Shown here: positions 47,669 to 57,872 of the stretch, one piece after another | Numbering within the stretch: the stretch's first letter is position 1 | How the letters are laid out: each line of letters starts with the position of its first letter | DNA from: Flavobacteriaceae bacterium | GTDB lineage: Bacteria > Bacteroidota > Bacteroidia > Flavobacteriales > Flavobacteriaceae | DNA: 64,000 nucleotides | Direction of reading: 5' to 3' | NCBI GenBank assembly: GCA_024638225.1 | Contig: JAHEKR010000002.1 | Location: 27,798-91,797 of the forward strand | Program-made: the position numbers and the translations under genes | Notes under the pieces: generated by a model | Databases searched by the model: none | Seen by the model: the letters and a program-made list of their open reading frames with translations, nothing else | Told to the model about the DNA's origin: nothing

Positions 47669-49366
47669 ATGACGTATTCACAATGGCTCTTGTTTTTAGT
47701 TGCATGTCAACTTTTGATGTTTCTCAAACTTTGGAAACTCTTTAAAAAAGCGGGCTTTTCCCCTGTTTTAGCAGCCATACCACTATACAACTCTGTTATA
47801 TTACTTCGTATCATTGGACGGCCAGCTTGGTGGGTGGTGTTGTTGTATATACCCATAGTAAACTTATTAATGCTCCCCGTTGTTTGGGTAGAAACAGCCC
47901 GTAAATTTGGAAAAGATTCCTTTCTGGATACCTTTCTGGCATGGGCGAGTTTAGGCTTTTATGGCTTTTATCTCAACTACGGAACTGAAGTTGATTATCA
48001 GCCCGATCGCACTGTTGCCTCGAAAACCAAGTTTGGGGAGTTTATTGGGTCAACTATTTATGCAGTCATTATTGCTACTCTAGTACATACTTATTTTATG
48101 CAACCGTACATCATCCCCACTGGCTCTTTAGAAAAGTCTTTATTGGTGGGTGATTTTCTTTTGGTAAGCAAATTTCACTACGGAGCACGAACACCGCAAA
48201 CGGTTGTATCTTTTCCTATGGTACACGACACTATACCTCTAATCAAGACTCGATCCTATCTAAAAAAGCCGCAACTACCCTACTCAAGATTTCCAAGCAT
48301 ACAACAGATTAGGCGAAATGACATTGTAGTATTTAGCTGGCCAGCAGATACGGTTCGACAATTTTTCAAAAAAGAAGCGCGTGTAGATAAACCCGTAGAC
48401 AAGAAATCCAATTACGTCAAACGTTGCGTTGCCCTACCAGGTGATACACTGTCCATCATTGATGGCATTATTCACATTAATGGCAAAAAATCCATTATGC
48501 CTGATAGAGCAAAACCACTTTACGGGTATACAGCGTACAAAAAGGAGGGTATTTCGTCTCGAAAACTTATGGGTCTTGGATACAAAGATATCATACGCAC
48601 ATTTTCTATTAGCAATATTTCCCAAAATATGCTCAATAGTATTCGCCCCTATATCTTAACTATTGTAAAAAACGACCGCGATGATTTTCGGGTAGCCACT
48701 GGACATTTGGGACTACCTATTGATATTGTGCGAAGCCAACGAATACAGGCAAAAGAATTACTCAACAAAGAAAAAAGTTTATTTCTGACCCTTAAAGAAG
48801 CGCAAGAAATCCAAAACAAACTATCATTGGATAGTTTGAAACGGACAATAAACAAAGAACGATCGTATAACCAGAGTTTTTTTCCGAATAACGTGCGCTA
48901 CAACTGGAATGAAGATCAATTTGGACCACTGGTTATTCCTAAAAAGGGGGTAATGGTAAGCCTGACGGAAAAAAGCCTGCCGCAGTACAAAAAAATTATT
49001 CAAGACTACGAACATAACACGATATCCAATGAAGGTGGCGAGATTAAAATCAACGAAGAATTGGTGAGCACATATACATTTAAGCAAAATTACTACTGGA
49101 TGATGGGCGATAATCGCCACCGTTCGGAGGATAGCCGCTATTGGGGATTTGTCCCTGAAGATCATATTGTGGGTAAGCCGGTATTTATATGGATGAGTAT
49201 CGAGAACTTGATGGATGGTGTACGCAATTGGAGTATTCGATGGGATCGGGTGTTTACAACTGTTGGCGGTAGTGGAGAGCCTGTCTCCTATCGCTGGTAC
49301 TTTGTGGCTGTTATTGTGCTTTGGCAAGGTATTGTTGTATTCCGCAGAAGAACAAAAAAGGAATAA
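47669..49366 (+). CDS. lepB: signal peptidase I (large Bacteroidetes form)
   Basis: MQPYIIPTGSLEKSLLVGDFLLVSK; YVKRCVALPGDTL; MMGDNRHRSEDSRYWGFVP. Confidence 0.95.
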   Translation: MTYSQWLLFLVACQLLMFLKLWKLFKKAGFSPVLAAIPLYNSVILLRIIGRPAWWVVLLYIPIVNLLMLPVVWVETARKFGKDSFLDTFLAWASLGFYGFYLNYGTEVDYQPDRTVASKTKFGEFIGSTIYAVIIATLVHTYFMQPYIIPTGSLEKSLLVGDFLLVSKFHYGARTPQTVVSFPMVHDTIPLIKTRSYLKKPQLPYSRFPSIQQIRRNDIVVFSWPADTVRQFFKKEARVDKPVDKKSNYVKRCVALPGDTLSIIDGIIHINGKKSIMPDRAKPLYGYTAYKKEGISSRKLMGLGYKDIIRTFSISNISQNMLNSIRPYILTIVKNDRDDFRVATGHLGLPIDIVRSQRIQAKELLNKEKSLFLTLKEAQEIQNKLSLDSLKRTINKERSYNQSFFPNNVRYNWNEDQFGPLVIPKKGVMVSLTEKSLPQYKKIIQDYEHNTISNEGGEIKINEELVSTYTFKQNYYWMMGDNRHRSEDSRYWGFVPEDHIVGKPVFIWMSIENLMDGVRNWSIRWDRVFTTVGGSGEPVSYRWYFVAVIVLWQGIVVFRRRTKKE

Positions 49367-50005
49367 ATGAGTTCGCTCCTAGCACCATTAACTTATGGAG
49401 GCTCCATAACGCTGTGGACCTATATCGCACAAGCTGAGCATACCATACTGGAAAAGCAAGACAACTACCAAAAACAAACCCAACGAAATCGACTGTACAT
49501 ACATGGTGCAAACGGCAAATTAATGTTAAGCATCCCCGTAAAGCATCTCGGATATGAGGGACATCAAAAATACAAGGATGTTTTGGTAGACAATAGCTTC
49601 CCATGGCAATCGCAACATTGGAAGTCATTGCAGACAGCCTATCGTTCTTCTCCTTATTTTGAATTTTATGAAGACGAATTTTCTGCTTTGTACGTGAATA
49701 AATACACGCATCTATACACATTTAACCAAGCTGTATTTTCAACTATTTGTCTGCTCATAGGGCTAACTGCTCGTGTTAGCTATACAGAATGTTATGAACA
49801 AAGTTCTTCTCATCTAGATATACGTTTCCTGCAACAAGCAAAAAAAAAGCATCCAAATACACCCGTAACGTACACCCAAGTATTCAGTCAAAAAAACGGA
49901 TTTATCAAAAATCTTTCGCTATTGGATTTATTGTTTAACGAGGGGCCAAACACACTATCCTTACTTCAAAAAGCCTCTTTGCCAAAAATTACGTATTTTA
50001 ACTAA
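49367..50005 (+). CDS. WbqC family protein
   Basis: YIAQAEHTILEKQDNYQKQTQRNRLYIHGANGKLMLSIPVKH. Confidence 0.85.
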   Translation: MSSLLAPLTYGGSITLWTYIAQAEHTILEKQDNYQKQTQRNRLYIHGANGKLMLSIPVKHLGYEGHQKYKDVLVDNSFPWQSQHWKSLQTAYRSSPYFEFYEDEFSALYVNKYTHLYTFNQAVFSTICLLIGLTARVSYTECYEQSSSHLDIRFLQQAKKKHPNTPVTYTQVFSQKNGFIKNLSLLDLLFNEGPNTLSLLQKASLPKITYFN

Positions 50006-50021
50006 ACCAAATCGTAACATC

Positions 50022-50441
50022 ATGAGCAATCCAAAAATAACAGGGCTTGGAGGCGTTTTTTTTAAAGCGCAAGCGCCCGAAAAACTTAAAGAGTGGTATG
50101 CCAGAAACTTAGGGTTAATCCTTAATCCTTATGGGGCAACTTTCGAAATGCGTAACGCACAAAATCCGTCAAAAATAAAATACTTGCACTGGTCTGTTTT
50201 TCCAAGTGATACGGATTATTTTCATCCTTCAGACAAACCATTTATGTTTAACTACAGGGTACAGAACTTAGAACAATTAATTATGCGTCTTCAACGAATT
50301 GGCGTTGACTTTATCGACACCATGGTTTCGTACCCCTACGGTAAGTTTATTCATCTTTTAGATCCAGAGGGAAATGCAGTTGAACTTTGGGAACCAAGAG
50401 AGGATTTCTTTGACGCCATGAAAATACCCACCAACAAATAA
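50022..50441 (+). CDS. VOC/glyoxalase family protein
   Basis: GGVFFKAQAPEKLKEWYARNLGL; LLDPEGNAVELWEP. Confidence 0.88.
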   Translation: MSNPKITGLGGVFFKAQAPEKLKEWYARNLGLILNPYGATFEMRNAQNPSKIKYLHWSVFPSDTDYFHPSDKPFMFNYRVQNLEQLIMRLQRIGVDFIDTMVSYPYGKFIHLLDPEGNAVELWEPREDFFDAMKIPTNK

Positions 50442-50444
50442 AAA

Positions 50445-50738
50445 AAGCAGGCCATAAGCCGGATTCTGTCGTGCCTTATCATTAATCTAGGCACTGCATT
50501 ACTACAGTGCTCAATCCGCCTACCCTCCAACTTGGGCGCGCTACCCTAAACGTTGGTTTACATGGCGTTTCACCGCATAGAGTTTACCTGATTTCACTAC
50601 AGCCGAACTGTACTTGCTTTCTGTTGCACTGGTCCTATCCCGCCTAGGGCGGAACGACGGGCGTTACCCGCTATGCTGCGCTATGGTGTCCGGACTTTCC
50701 TCTCCGCCAAGGCGGAGCGATAAGGTGGCCTGCTGGGC
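50445..50738 (-). ncRNA. rnpB: RNase P RNA (class A)
   Basis: minus strand reads GCAGGCCA...GAGAGGAAAGTCCGGACACCATAG...GCGGGTAACGCCCG...GAAATCAGGTAAACTC...GACAGAATCCGGCTTATGGCCTGC; P1 pairing GCAGGCCA/TGGCCTGC. Confidence 0.94.
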
Positions 50739-50814
50739 AAAAATACGTTATTATTCCCTAGTATTATTCGGCAACTTGCTGGGCAAAACTAAAGTCTTTG
50801 TGTATATTTACCTC

Positions 50815-52539
50815 ATGGGTGAATTTGTCGTATCAGCACTAAAGTACAGACCGCAAACATTTGCCGATGTGGTTGGCCAACAAGCCATAACGCAAACACT
50901 TCAAAATGCTATTGACCAGAGTAAAATTGCTAAGGCCATGCTTTTTTGTGGACCTAGAGGAGTGGGGAAAACTACTTGCGCACGCATATTTGCTAAAAAA
51001 ATTAATTCCAGTGATGGCACTATCGATCCCAACGAAGATTTTGCTTTCAATGTTTTTGAATTGGATGCTGCATCAAACAACTCAGTTGCCGATATACGTT
51101 CGCTAATCGAGCAAGTACGTATCCCACCACAAAAAGGAAAATTCAAGGTGTATATTATTGATGAGGTACATATGCTCAGCTCAGCTGCTTTCAATGCTTT
51201 TTTAAAGACCCTTGAAGAGCCTCCGCAACACGCCATATTTATATTGGCAACTACAGAAAAACAAAAGATAATTCCTACCATACTCTCGCGTTGTCAAATT
51301 TTTGATTTTAAACGTATTGGGATTAAAGATGCACAAGCCTATTTAGCAACTATTGCAGCACGAGAAGAAATAAAAGCGGAAAGTGAAGCATTACACCTTA
51401 TTGCACAGAAAGCCGATGGTGCCATGCGAGATGCGCTTTCTATTTTTGATCGTATGGTAAGCTATGCCGGAAATGAGCTTAGCGCAAAGCATGTTTCGGT
51501 TAATCTAAACATATTAGATTATGACAGTTATCTGACCATCACTGATTTACTACACTCCGGAGATTTACATAACGCTGTCCTGCGCTTTAATGAATTTATT
51601 GATTTAGGATTTGATGGGTATCATTTCATCAATGGCCTATCAAAGCATTTCCGAGATTTACTCATGTGTCAAAATGAGGGTACGCTAAAGCTTCTCGAAG
51701 TTGGAACTGAAACTGCTGCCATGTTTGCGAAGCAAGCAAAAGGTATTAGTCCTTCGTTTTTACTTTCGGCCTTAGATTTAACGAACACATATGCGCTGCA
51801 ATATAAAAACAGCCTTCATCCAAACTTGCAGGTCGAGTTATGCCTGATGCAGCTGGCATCAATAAACGAAGCTGAAAAAAAAAAGACTAAACCCTATATA
51901 AAACCATTTAGGGAAGAAACAGCTGTAAAAGAAGCGCTAACAAAAGAGAATACCAACAACACTCAGACCAATGAGTCTGCCTCATTAGCAGACAGACCTG
52001 CCGAAGTAAAACCTGCACAAGTGGAGCCTGCCAAAGTGGAGCCTATTGAAGCAACCGAAATCCAATTAGACTTATCGGCCCAAGGAGTTTCTGGATTGTC
52101 GCTATCTAGTTTGCGAGTACAAAAAGAACACCAAGAAAAAGACACTGAAAAGGAAGACAAAACAACTATTCAATCTCAAGTTGTCACTCAAGAACTTTTG
52201 GAGCAACATTGGAACAATTACACCAAAAAAATGACCGTTAATGGCGCTCGAAATATGGTTGCACTTCTCGGTTTGGATATACCCAGACTAAAAAATAAAA
52301 CCGAAATACATCTTATCGTTCAAAACGACACCAATAAACTGGAACTAGAAAAGAACAGCAAGTCCCTAATGCAATACCTTAGAGAGCATTTGCGTAATGA
52401 CCACATTAACTTACAGGTTCATGTTGACACCAAAGAAGAAAAGAAATTTGTCTACACCAACAAAGACAAGTATGAGGAACTAAGTAAAAAAAATCCGATT
52501 ATTGATGATTTTAAAAAATCATTTGGTCTAGAGTATTAG
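50815..52539 (+). CDS. dnaX: DNA polymerase III subunit gamma/tau
   Basis: ALKYRPQTFADVVGQQAITQTLQNAI; FCGPRGVGKTTCARIFA; ATG at 50815 (the longer ORF from 50614 runs through rnpB). Confidence 0.95.
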   Translation: MGEFVVSALKYRPQTFADVVGQQAITQTLQNAIDQSKIAKAMLFCGPRGVGKTTCARIFAKKINSSDGTIDPNEDFAFNVFELDAASNNSVADIRSLIEQVRIPPQKGKFKVYIIDEVHMLSSAAFNAFLKTLEEPPQHAIFILATTEKQKIIPTILSRCQIFDFKRIGIKDAQAYLATIAAREEIKAESEALHLIAQKADGAMRDALSIFDRMVSYAGNELSAKHVSVNLNILDYDSYLTITDLLHSGDLHNAVLRFNEFIDLGFDGYHFINGLSKHFRDLLMCQNEGTLKLLEVGTETAAMFAKQAKGISPSFLLSALDLTNTYALQYKNSLHPNLQVELCLMQLASINEAEKKKTKPYIKPFREETAVKEALTKENTNNTQTNESASLADRPAEVKPAQVEPAKVEPIEATEIQLDLSAQGVSGLSLSSLRVQKEHQEKDTEKEDKTTIQSQVVTQELLEQHWNNYTKKMTVNGARNMVALLGLDIPRLKNKTEIHLIVQNDTNKLELEKNSKSLMQYLREHLRNDHINLQVHVDTKEEKKFVYTNKDKYEELSKKNPIIDDFKKSFGLEY

Positions 52540-53423
52540 TGAAGCTCTTTGTAGAGTAGCTTGACCATTCCATCTGCAAGACCTACTTTGGGAACGTATA
52601 TTTTATTGGAACTACTTTGTTTCATGGCTAACAAATAAATATATACAGCGGGAACGATAACGTCAGCTCGGTCAGGGTTCAGCTGAAGATTAATGAGTAA
52701 CTCCTTGGCTGTTTTCTTTTTTAGGCCCTCATAGAGTTCTGTCAGCAATATGTAGGATAATGGTTTTCCAATTGCTCTTCCGGACATTTTGAACACTTTA
52801 TTTATTGTACCACCCGATCCGACTAGGGAAATTCGCTCAAGGGATTCCGTGTGTTTGGCTATCCATTTTTTATAGGCTTCCCATTCTTTATCCTGCACAA
52901 CTTTATTTAACAAACGCACAGTACCTATTTTAAAAGATTTTGATGCAATCGTTTTACCTCGACTGATAACAGTAAGCTCGGTACTACCGCCACCCACATC
53001 TACCATTAAATAAGATTTATGAGGTTTTATAACACTGTATAAATCGGTAAGTGCAATAATTTCAGCTTCGCGCTTTCCGTCAATTATATCAATTTTTACC
53101 TCAGTTTCTTTAAAAATTCGCTCAATGAGTTGTGCTCCGTTTTTGGCTTCGCGCAAGGCTGATGTAGCACAGGCCATATAGTGAGAAACCTCATGGATAC
53201 CCATAAGAATTTTAAAGGAACGCATGGCGTCAATCATACGCTGTTGGTTTGGCATCCCAATCGATCCCGATGAAAAGGTATCTTGGCCCAAACGAATCGG
53301 CACCCGAATCATCGCATTTTTTGTAAAAATGACAGGCTTGTTTTTGCGTTCAATTACGTTGCTTATCAGCAACCGTATTGCATTTGATCCTATATCTATT
53401 GCGGCGTATTTGGATAATCTCAA
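52536..53423 (-). CDS. Ppx/GppA phosphatase family
   Basis: YAAIDIGSNAIRLLI; MVDVGGGSTELTVI. Confidence 0.92.
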   Translation of the reverse strand: MRLSKYAAIDIGSNAIRLLISNVIERKNKPVIFTKNAMIRVPIRLGQDTFSSGSIGMPNQQRMIDAMRSFKILMGIHEVSHYMACATSALREAKNGAQLIERIFKETEVKIDIIDGKREAEIIALTDLYSVIKPHKSYLMVDVGGGSTELTVISRGKTIASKSFKIGTVRLLNKVVQDKEWEAYKKWIAKHTESLERISLVGSGGTINKVFKMSGRAIGKPLSYILLTELYEGLKKKTAKELLINLQLNPDRADVIVPAVYIYLLAMKQSSSNKIYVPKVGLADGMVKLLYKELH

Positions 53424-55513
53424 GAGTTGTCTAGTTTCGTTTTATAATACGCGTAAATGGCTTCTTGAGAACGCAATTCAGTCTTTTCATCGGTCCTGTA
53501 TTCAGATTTTGTATCGTGGTTTACCCAACGAGCCTTTACATTATCGTTCCAACTTAACTCAAAAGCATCAACAATTTCTTGCTGTACTTTTTTGTCGTAA
53601 ATAGGACAACTAACCTCAACGCGATTGTCCAAGTTTCGGGTCATCCAGTCTGCTGAAGATATAAATACGTCCCGATTTTCGTCATTTTCAAAAATAACCA
53701 AACGAGGATGCTCCAAATATCGATCAACAACACTAATAACCTCTATATTGTCACTGATCCCTCTTACACCTGGTACCAAGCAACAAATGCCACGAACTAT
53801 CATGCGTATTTGAACCCCTGCTTGACTGGCCTCGTACAAAGAGGAAACTATATCATAATTGGTAATATTGTTGATTTTAATTCGGATAAGTGCTTTTCTA
53901 CCCGACTTGGCATGCGTGATTTCACGATCAATTCGCTCCTTTAAACCTGAGGTAGTAGTAAAAGGAGAAATCAATAAATGTTTGTGCGCAGGAACTTTAA
54001 AGCTAGTCTCCAAAAACGTAAATACTCGATTAACTTCGCGTAAGATGGGTTGGTTTGAAGTAAACAGGGTGTAATCGGTATAGATACGGGCAGTTGATTC
54101 GTTAAAATTACCCGTACTAATAAATCCATAGCGTTTTAACTTATCTTTTTCTTGCCGCTGAACAAGACAAATTTTAGAATGTACTTTTAGGCCTGGAACT
54201 CCAAAAATCAGGTTAATGCCTTCATTTTTAAACAACTCTGCATAACGAATATTTGCAGCTTCGTCAAAGCGTGCTTGCAATTCAATTTGAACCGTTACGC
54301 GCTTGCCATTCCTTGCTGCTTGAATCAACGCATTGGCCACTTGCGAAGTGTCGGAAAGTCGATAAATGGTGATATAAACACTTTTAACATTCGGATCTAG
54401 AGATGCTTCATGTAGAAATTTGACTACATACGCAAACGAATGGTAAGGCGAATATTGCAAAAAATCGCGCTTGCTAATCTGGTCAAAAACACTTTTGTCT
54501 AAGGAAAATCCTTCGATAGGAAGCGGGTCCTTTGCAGCGTAAAGTAAATCTTGACGTCCTAGGCTGGGGAATTTTAAATAATCCTTTCGATTGTGATAAC
54601 GCCCTCCAGGAATTATACTGTCACGCGTGCCTATATGAAACTTTCCCAACAATAAGTCTAATGTTTCAGGAGCTATATTTTTGTCGTACACAAAACGAAC
54701 AGGGTCACCGTCTCCACGATCTCGAACACTCGAAGCTATTTTTTCGACGTAACTTTTGTTTAAATCATCGTCAAAATCAAGCTCAGCATCACGAGTAAAT
54801 TTGATCATATGCGCCTCAATATTTGTTGGCTGAAAAATTTCAAAAAGACGGTGCATCTGGTGACGAATCAAATCGTCTAGTAATATGATATAGCGCTTCT
54901 CACCACGGGGAGGCAATACAATAATTCTGTCAAGATGACTCGGTATCTGAATAAGCGCAAATAAGGGATTAGGGGTCTGTTTTTGTTGCATCCGAACACT
55001 AAGAAAAACATTGTTCCCTTTTCCTGTTGGAACTTTTGTGTGTGCATCCATCATCACTGTAATAAGCGATGCACTGACTTTTTCATTAAAGTAATCGTAG
55101 ACAAATGCAGCATGTGCTTTATCCAAATTACTTTCATTTAATACATAGATCTGCTCTTTACGAAGTTCTTTCGTAATCTGTTGGATAGTTGCAAAACTCT
55201 GATCTTGTAATGCGATGGTCTTTTCGGTAATTTCTTGCAGCAGTTTTTCTGCCTTGTTGATTTCTTCCACTGAAAGATCTTTAGCTTCCATTTGTGCAAT
55301 ACGCTTTACCGTAGCGTATCTTACTTTAAAAAAATCATCTAGATTATTTGAAAAAATCCCAATAAAACGGATGCGCTCAAGCAAGGGAACGTTTGGGTCT
55401 TGCGCTTCTTGAAGGACTCGTTTGTTAAAATCCAACCAGCTTAACTCTCTGTTTACAAAAGGTTTTTTCAAAATATTAGTGCATTTTTGGGGTGTAATAT
55501 TTGGCTTCCCCAT
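53420..55513 (-). CDS. ppk1: polyphosphate kinase 1
   Basis: NRELSWLDFNKRVLQEA; ITIYRLSDTSQVANALIQAARNGKRVTVQIEL; start trimmed to MGKPNITPQK because the longer ORF overlaps sixA. Confidence 0.94.
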   Translation of the reverse strand: MGKPNITPQKCTNILKKPFVNRELSWLDFNKRVLQEAQDPNVPLLERIRFIGIFSNNLDDFFKVRYATVKRIAQMEAKDLSVEEINKAEKLLQEITEKTIALQDQSFATIQQITKELRKEQIYVLNESNLDKAHAAFVYDYFNEKVSASLITVMMDAHTKVPTGKGNNVFLSVRMQQKQTPNPLFALIQIPSHLDRIIVLPPRGEKRYIILLDDLIRHQMHRLFEIFQPTNIEAHMIKFTRDAELDFDDDLNKSYVEKIASSVRDRGDGDPVRFVYDKNIAPETLDLLLGKFHIGTRDSIIPGGRYHNRKDYLKFPSLGRQDLLYAAKDPLPIEGFSLDKSVFDQISKRDFLQYSPYHSFAYVVKFLHEASLDPNVKSVYITIYRLSDTSQVANALIQAARNGKRVTVQIELQARFDEAANIRYAELFKNEGINLIFGVPGLKVHSKICLVQRQEKDKLKRYGFISTGNFNESTARIYTDYTLFTSNQPILREVNRVFTFLETSFKVPAHKHLLISPFTTTSGLKERIDREITHAKSGRKALIRIKINNITNYDIVSSLYEASQAGVQIRMIVRGICCLVPGVRGISDNIEVISVVDRYLEHPRLVIFENDENRDVFISSADWMTRNLDNRVEVSCPIYDKKVQQEIVDAFELSWNDNVKARWVNHDTKSEYRTDEKTELRSQEAIYAYYKTKLDNS

Positions 55514-55955
55514 AATGAATTGATGACCACAAAGATACATCAAAGCGGAAAAATACGATTCCTGCAGTTGGAATATTTGTCCCTTCAAAACCAGCTAGCT
55601 TACATGCTAAGCGCGTACACGCATCATTATGGCCAAAGGTAATGACCGTTTCATATGTATCAGGTAGGCAATGAATAAACTCCAAAACATCGTCACCACC
55701 AAAATCGTAAAGATTTGGACTTATCGATAATTTATGCATGGGAAGAGCCAGTTCCTTTGTGACTATCAAAGCGGTGTGGGCAGCTCGTATTGCTGGGCTT
55801 GTAAATGCCGCATCAACTTTAAGCTCCTTGGTTGATAAAAAAACACCCATTCGGTGTGCATCGTTAATACCGCGTTCGCTAAGTGGGCGGTCTTGATCTG
55901 AAACAGGGTACGTCCAAGAGGATTTTCCATGACGCATCATGATCCAAGTTTTCAT
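55476..55955 (-). CDS. sixA: SixA-like histidine phosphatase
   Basis: MMRHGKSSW; TFGHNDACTRL. Confidence 0.88.
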   Translation of the reverse strand: MKTWIMMRHGKSSWTYPVSDQDRPLSERGINDAHRMGVFLSTKELKVDAAFTSPAIRAAHTALIVTKELALPMHKLSISPNLYDFGGDDVLEFIHCLPDTYETVITFGHNDACTRLACKLAGFEGTNIPTAGIVFFRFDVSLWSSIHYGEAKYYTPKMH

Positions 55956-56599
55956 GGAGCCAAACGATTACGGGTCCAAGAATCTTGATTGGATTTGATG
56001 TAAACAATTCGGTCGTGTAACCGATTGGGTCTTCCCTGCCAAAATTCCATTCGATTGGGTACTACGACTATCCCGCCCCAGTCTGATGGGCGAGGAACCG
56101 CCTTGTCTTTAAATACTGCAGTAAGTTTGCTTAAGCGATCGGAAAGCACTTGCCGTGATTCGATAACTTGACTCTGTGGAGAAACATGTGCACCCAATTG
56201 ACTGCCGCGTGGCCTGGATGAAAAATAAGCGTCCGATAATGCGTCACTGGCACGCTTAGCCATACCTGAAATTAAAACTTGGCGCTCAACATTGGGCCAA
56301 AAAAAGGATAAACTAACGGCAGGGTGATGCGCCAATGCTTGTGCTTTATCACTGTTGTAATTGGTGTAAAAAACAAAACCATCTTCAGCAATATCTTTCA
56401 AAAGCACCACACGACTTCTAACCACAGCTAGTTTGTCTACAGTGCTTAGCGTCATTGCATTTACTTCTTCTACCCCACCAGCTTGTGAAACCTCATCAAA
56501 CCACTGCTTGAATAAATCTAGGGGTGCGTCGGGCAAATCCTGTTCATCCAAACGATAAGCTGTGTAGTTTTTTCGCAAGTCATTGAGGGAATTTTTCAT
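55952..56599 (-). CDS. pdxH: pyridoxamine 5'-phosphate oxidase
   Basis: MKNSLNDLRKNYTAYRLDEQDLPDAPLDLFKQWFDEV; C-terminal EFWQGRPNRLHDRIVY...RLAP. Confidence 0.96.
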   Translation of the reverse strand: MKNSLNDLRKNYTAYRLDEQDLPDAPLDLFKQWFDEVSQAGGVEEVNAMTLSTVDKLAVVRSRVVLLKDIAEDGFVFYTNYNSDKAQALAHHPAVSLSFFWPNVERQVLISGMAKRASDALSDAYFSSRPRGSQLGAHVSPQSQVIESRQVLSDRLSKLTAVFKDKAVPRPSDWGGIVVVPNRMEFWQGRPNRLHDRIVYIKSNQDSWTRNRLAP

Positions 56600-56626
56600 G
56601 ATGTAAAAATACAAATAAAGCTAGAG

Positions 56627-57529
56627 CTAAGAAATTTGCAGTCCATCGGATGCCAAAACAATATTTGGGAAAAATTGTTGCGCCTCGTCCTTAAATATGG
56701 AGAGGTCTTTGTAACGTGAGGAATAGTGCCCCAAAATTAATTTTCCTACTTCTGCATCACGTGCAATTTTGGCAGCCTGCTGAGCGGTGCTGTGCTGCGT
56801 CTGTGTAGCCAATTGTTCGTGTTGCTGCAAAAATGTAGACTCGTGATAAAGTAAATCAACTCCTTTAATAAGCGGAATCATGGCTGGGTTATAAGCAGTG
56901 TCACTGCAATAAGCGTATTTTTTTGGTTGATGTGGATTTAGGGTAAGTAATTTATTTAAAATTGTTTTTCCTTCATTATCTACGACATCCTTCCCTAACT
57001 GAAGAAGTCGAAACTGACTTTTGTCAATTGTATACTTTTTTATTGCCTCTTTATTAATTCGTCTATTCCCAGCTTTTTCAACAAATAAAAAGCCGTTAGT
57101 ATACACGCGGTGAATTAATGGAATGGTATGCACTTGCACATGCTCATCTTCAAAAATCAATGCTGATTTTTTAGATGATAACTCATGAAAATGCAGGGGG
57201 AAATTAGTCCATGAATTCGCCAATTTAAGCAATAGGGTAATTGCATCTTTGATTCCCTTGGGTCCGTAAACGTGTAAAGGAGCTTCCCTACCCAACAAGC
57301 GAAAAGAAGAAATCAATCCTGGAAGTCCGTAAAAATGATCACCATGAAGGTGTGAAATAAAAATATGCTTGATATGAACAAAAGAGGCCTTGGCTTTTCT
57401 CAATTGAACTTGAGTACCTTCTCCGCAATCAATCAAAAGTCGATGCCCCTTGATATCCAAGAGTTGAGCGGTTGGGTTTTTGTGCTCATGAGGGCTAGCC
57501 GAATGACATCCGAGGATTGTTATGTTCAT
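56627..57529 (-). CDS. rnz: ribonuclease Z
   Basis: LLIDCGEGTQVQLRK; IFISHLHGDHFYGLPGL; LGHYSSRY. Confidence 0.95.
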   Translation of the reverse strand: MNITILGCHSASPHEHKNPTAQLLDIKGHRLLIDCGEGTQVQLRKAKASFVHIKHIFISHLHGDHFYGLPGLISSFRLLGREAPLHVYGPKGIKDAITLLLKLANSWTNFPLHFHELSSKKSALIFEDEHVQVHTIPLIHRVYTNGFLFVEKAGNRRINKEAIKKYTIDKSQFRLLQLGKDVVDNEGKTILNKLLTLNPHQPKKYAYCSDTAYNPAMIPLIKGVDLLYHESTFLQQHEQLATQTQHSTAQQAAKIARDAEVGKLILGHYSSRYKDLSIFKDEAQQFFPNIVLASDGLQIS

Positions 57530-57870
57530 TCGTATCCTAAATCACGTTCAAATTCTTCCATCTCAACAAGATCAAGGGCTTCATCAAGGGTGGGTGTAAC
57601 AGAAATTTCATCAGGAAGATCGTCTATTGATAAATTTCCCGTCACCAAAACAAATGACTTGTTTGCCTCAGATTTGTGGTAGCTACTCAATTCAGAAAAT
57701 TCGAGTAATTGATTGGCGTATAATGGATAGCGCAAGCTTAAATCAACAATTATGTTTTGCGACAATACATACTTGTAATGCCCTTTTATGAGGTTTTTAA
57801 AATCGATACCCCTAGGGTCTCCTTTTTCCCACGAAAAAACAGTTGTATGATCTTTCTTTTCTATGCGCAT
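57526..57870 (-). CDS. conserved small protein between rnz and pyrB (possibly STAS-like)
   Basis: 114-aa ORF coupled to rnz by 4-nt overlap. Confidence 0.6.
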   Translation of the reverse strand: MRIEKKDHTTVFSWEKGDPRGIDFKNLIKGHYKYVLSQNIIVDLSLRYPLYANQLLEFSELSSYHKSEANKSFVLVTGNLSIDDLPDEISVTPTLDEALDLVEMEEFERDLGYE

Positions 57871-57872
57871 AC

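Noticed and set aside
48824-49327. 167-aa minus-strand ORF inside lepB
   Set aside because: Long but antisense to conserved signal peptidase I motifs; composition does not resemble a real protein.
47669-49366. Unusually large signal peptidase I (565 aa) as a novelty
   Set aside because: Enlarged LepB with an inserted domain is typical of Bacteroidetes.
50614-50814. N-terminal extension of the dnaX ORF
   Set aside because: Runs antisense through rnpB; normal DnaX start is ATG at 50815 (MGEFVVSALKYRPQTF).
55514-55588. Longer ppk1 start at 55588
   Set aside because: Would extend over the sixA 3' coding region with no PPK similarity; MGKPNI start at 55513 preferred.
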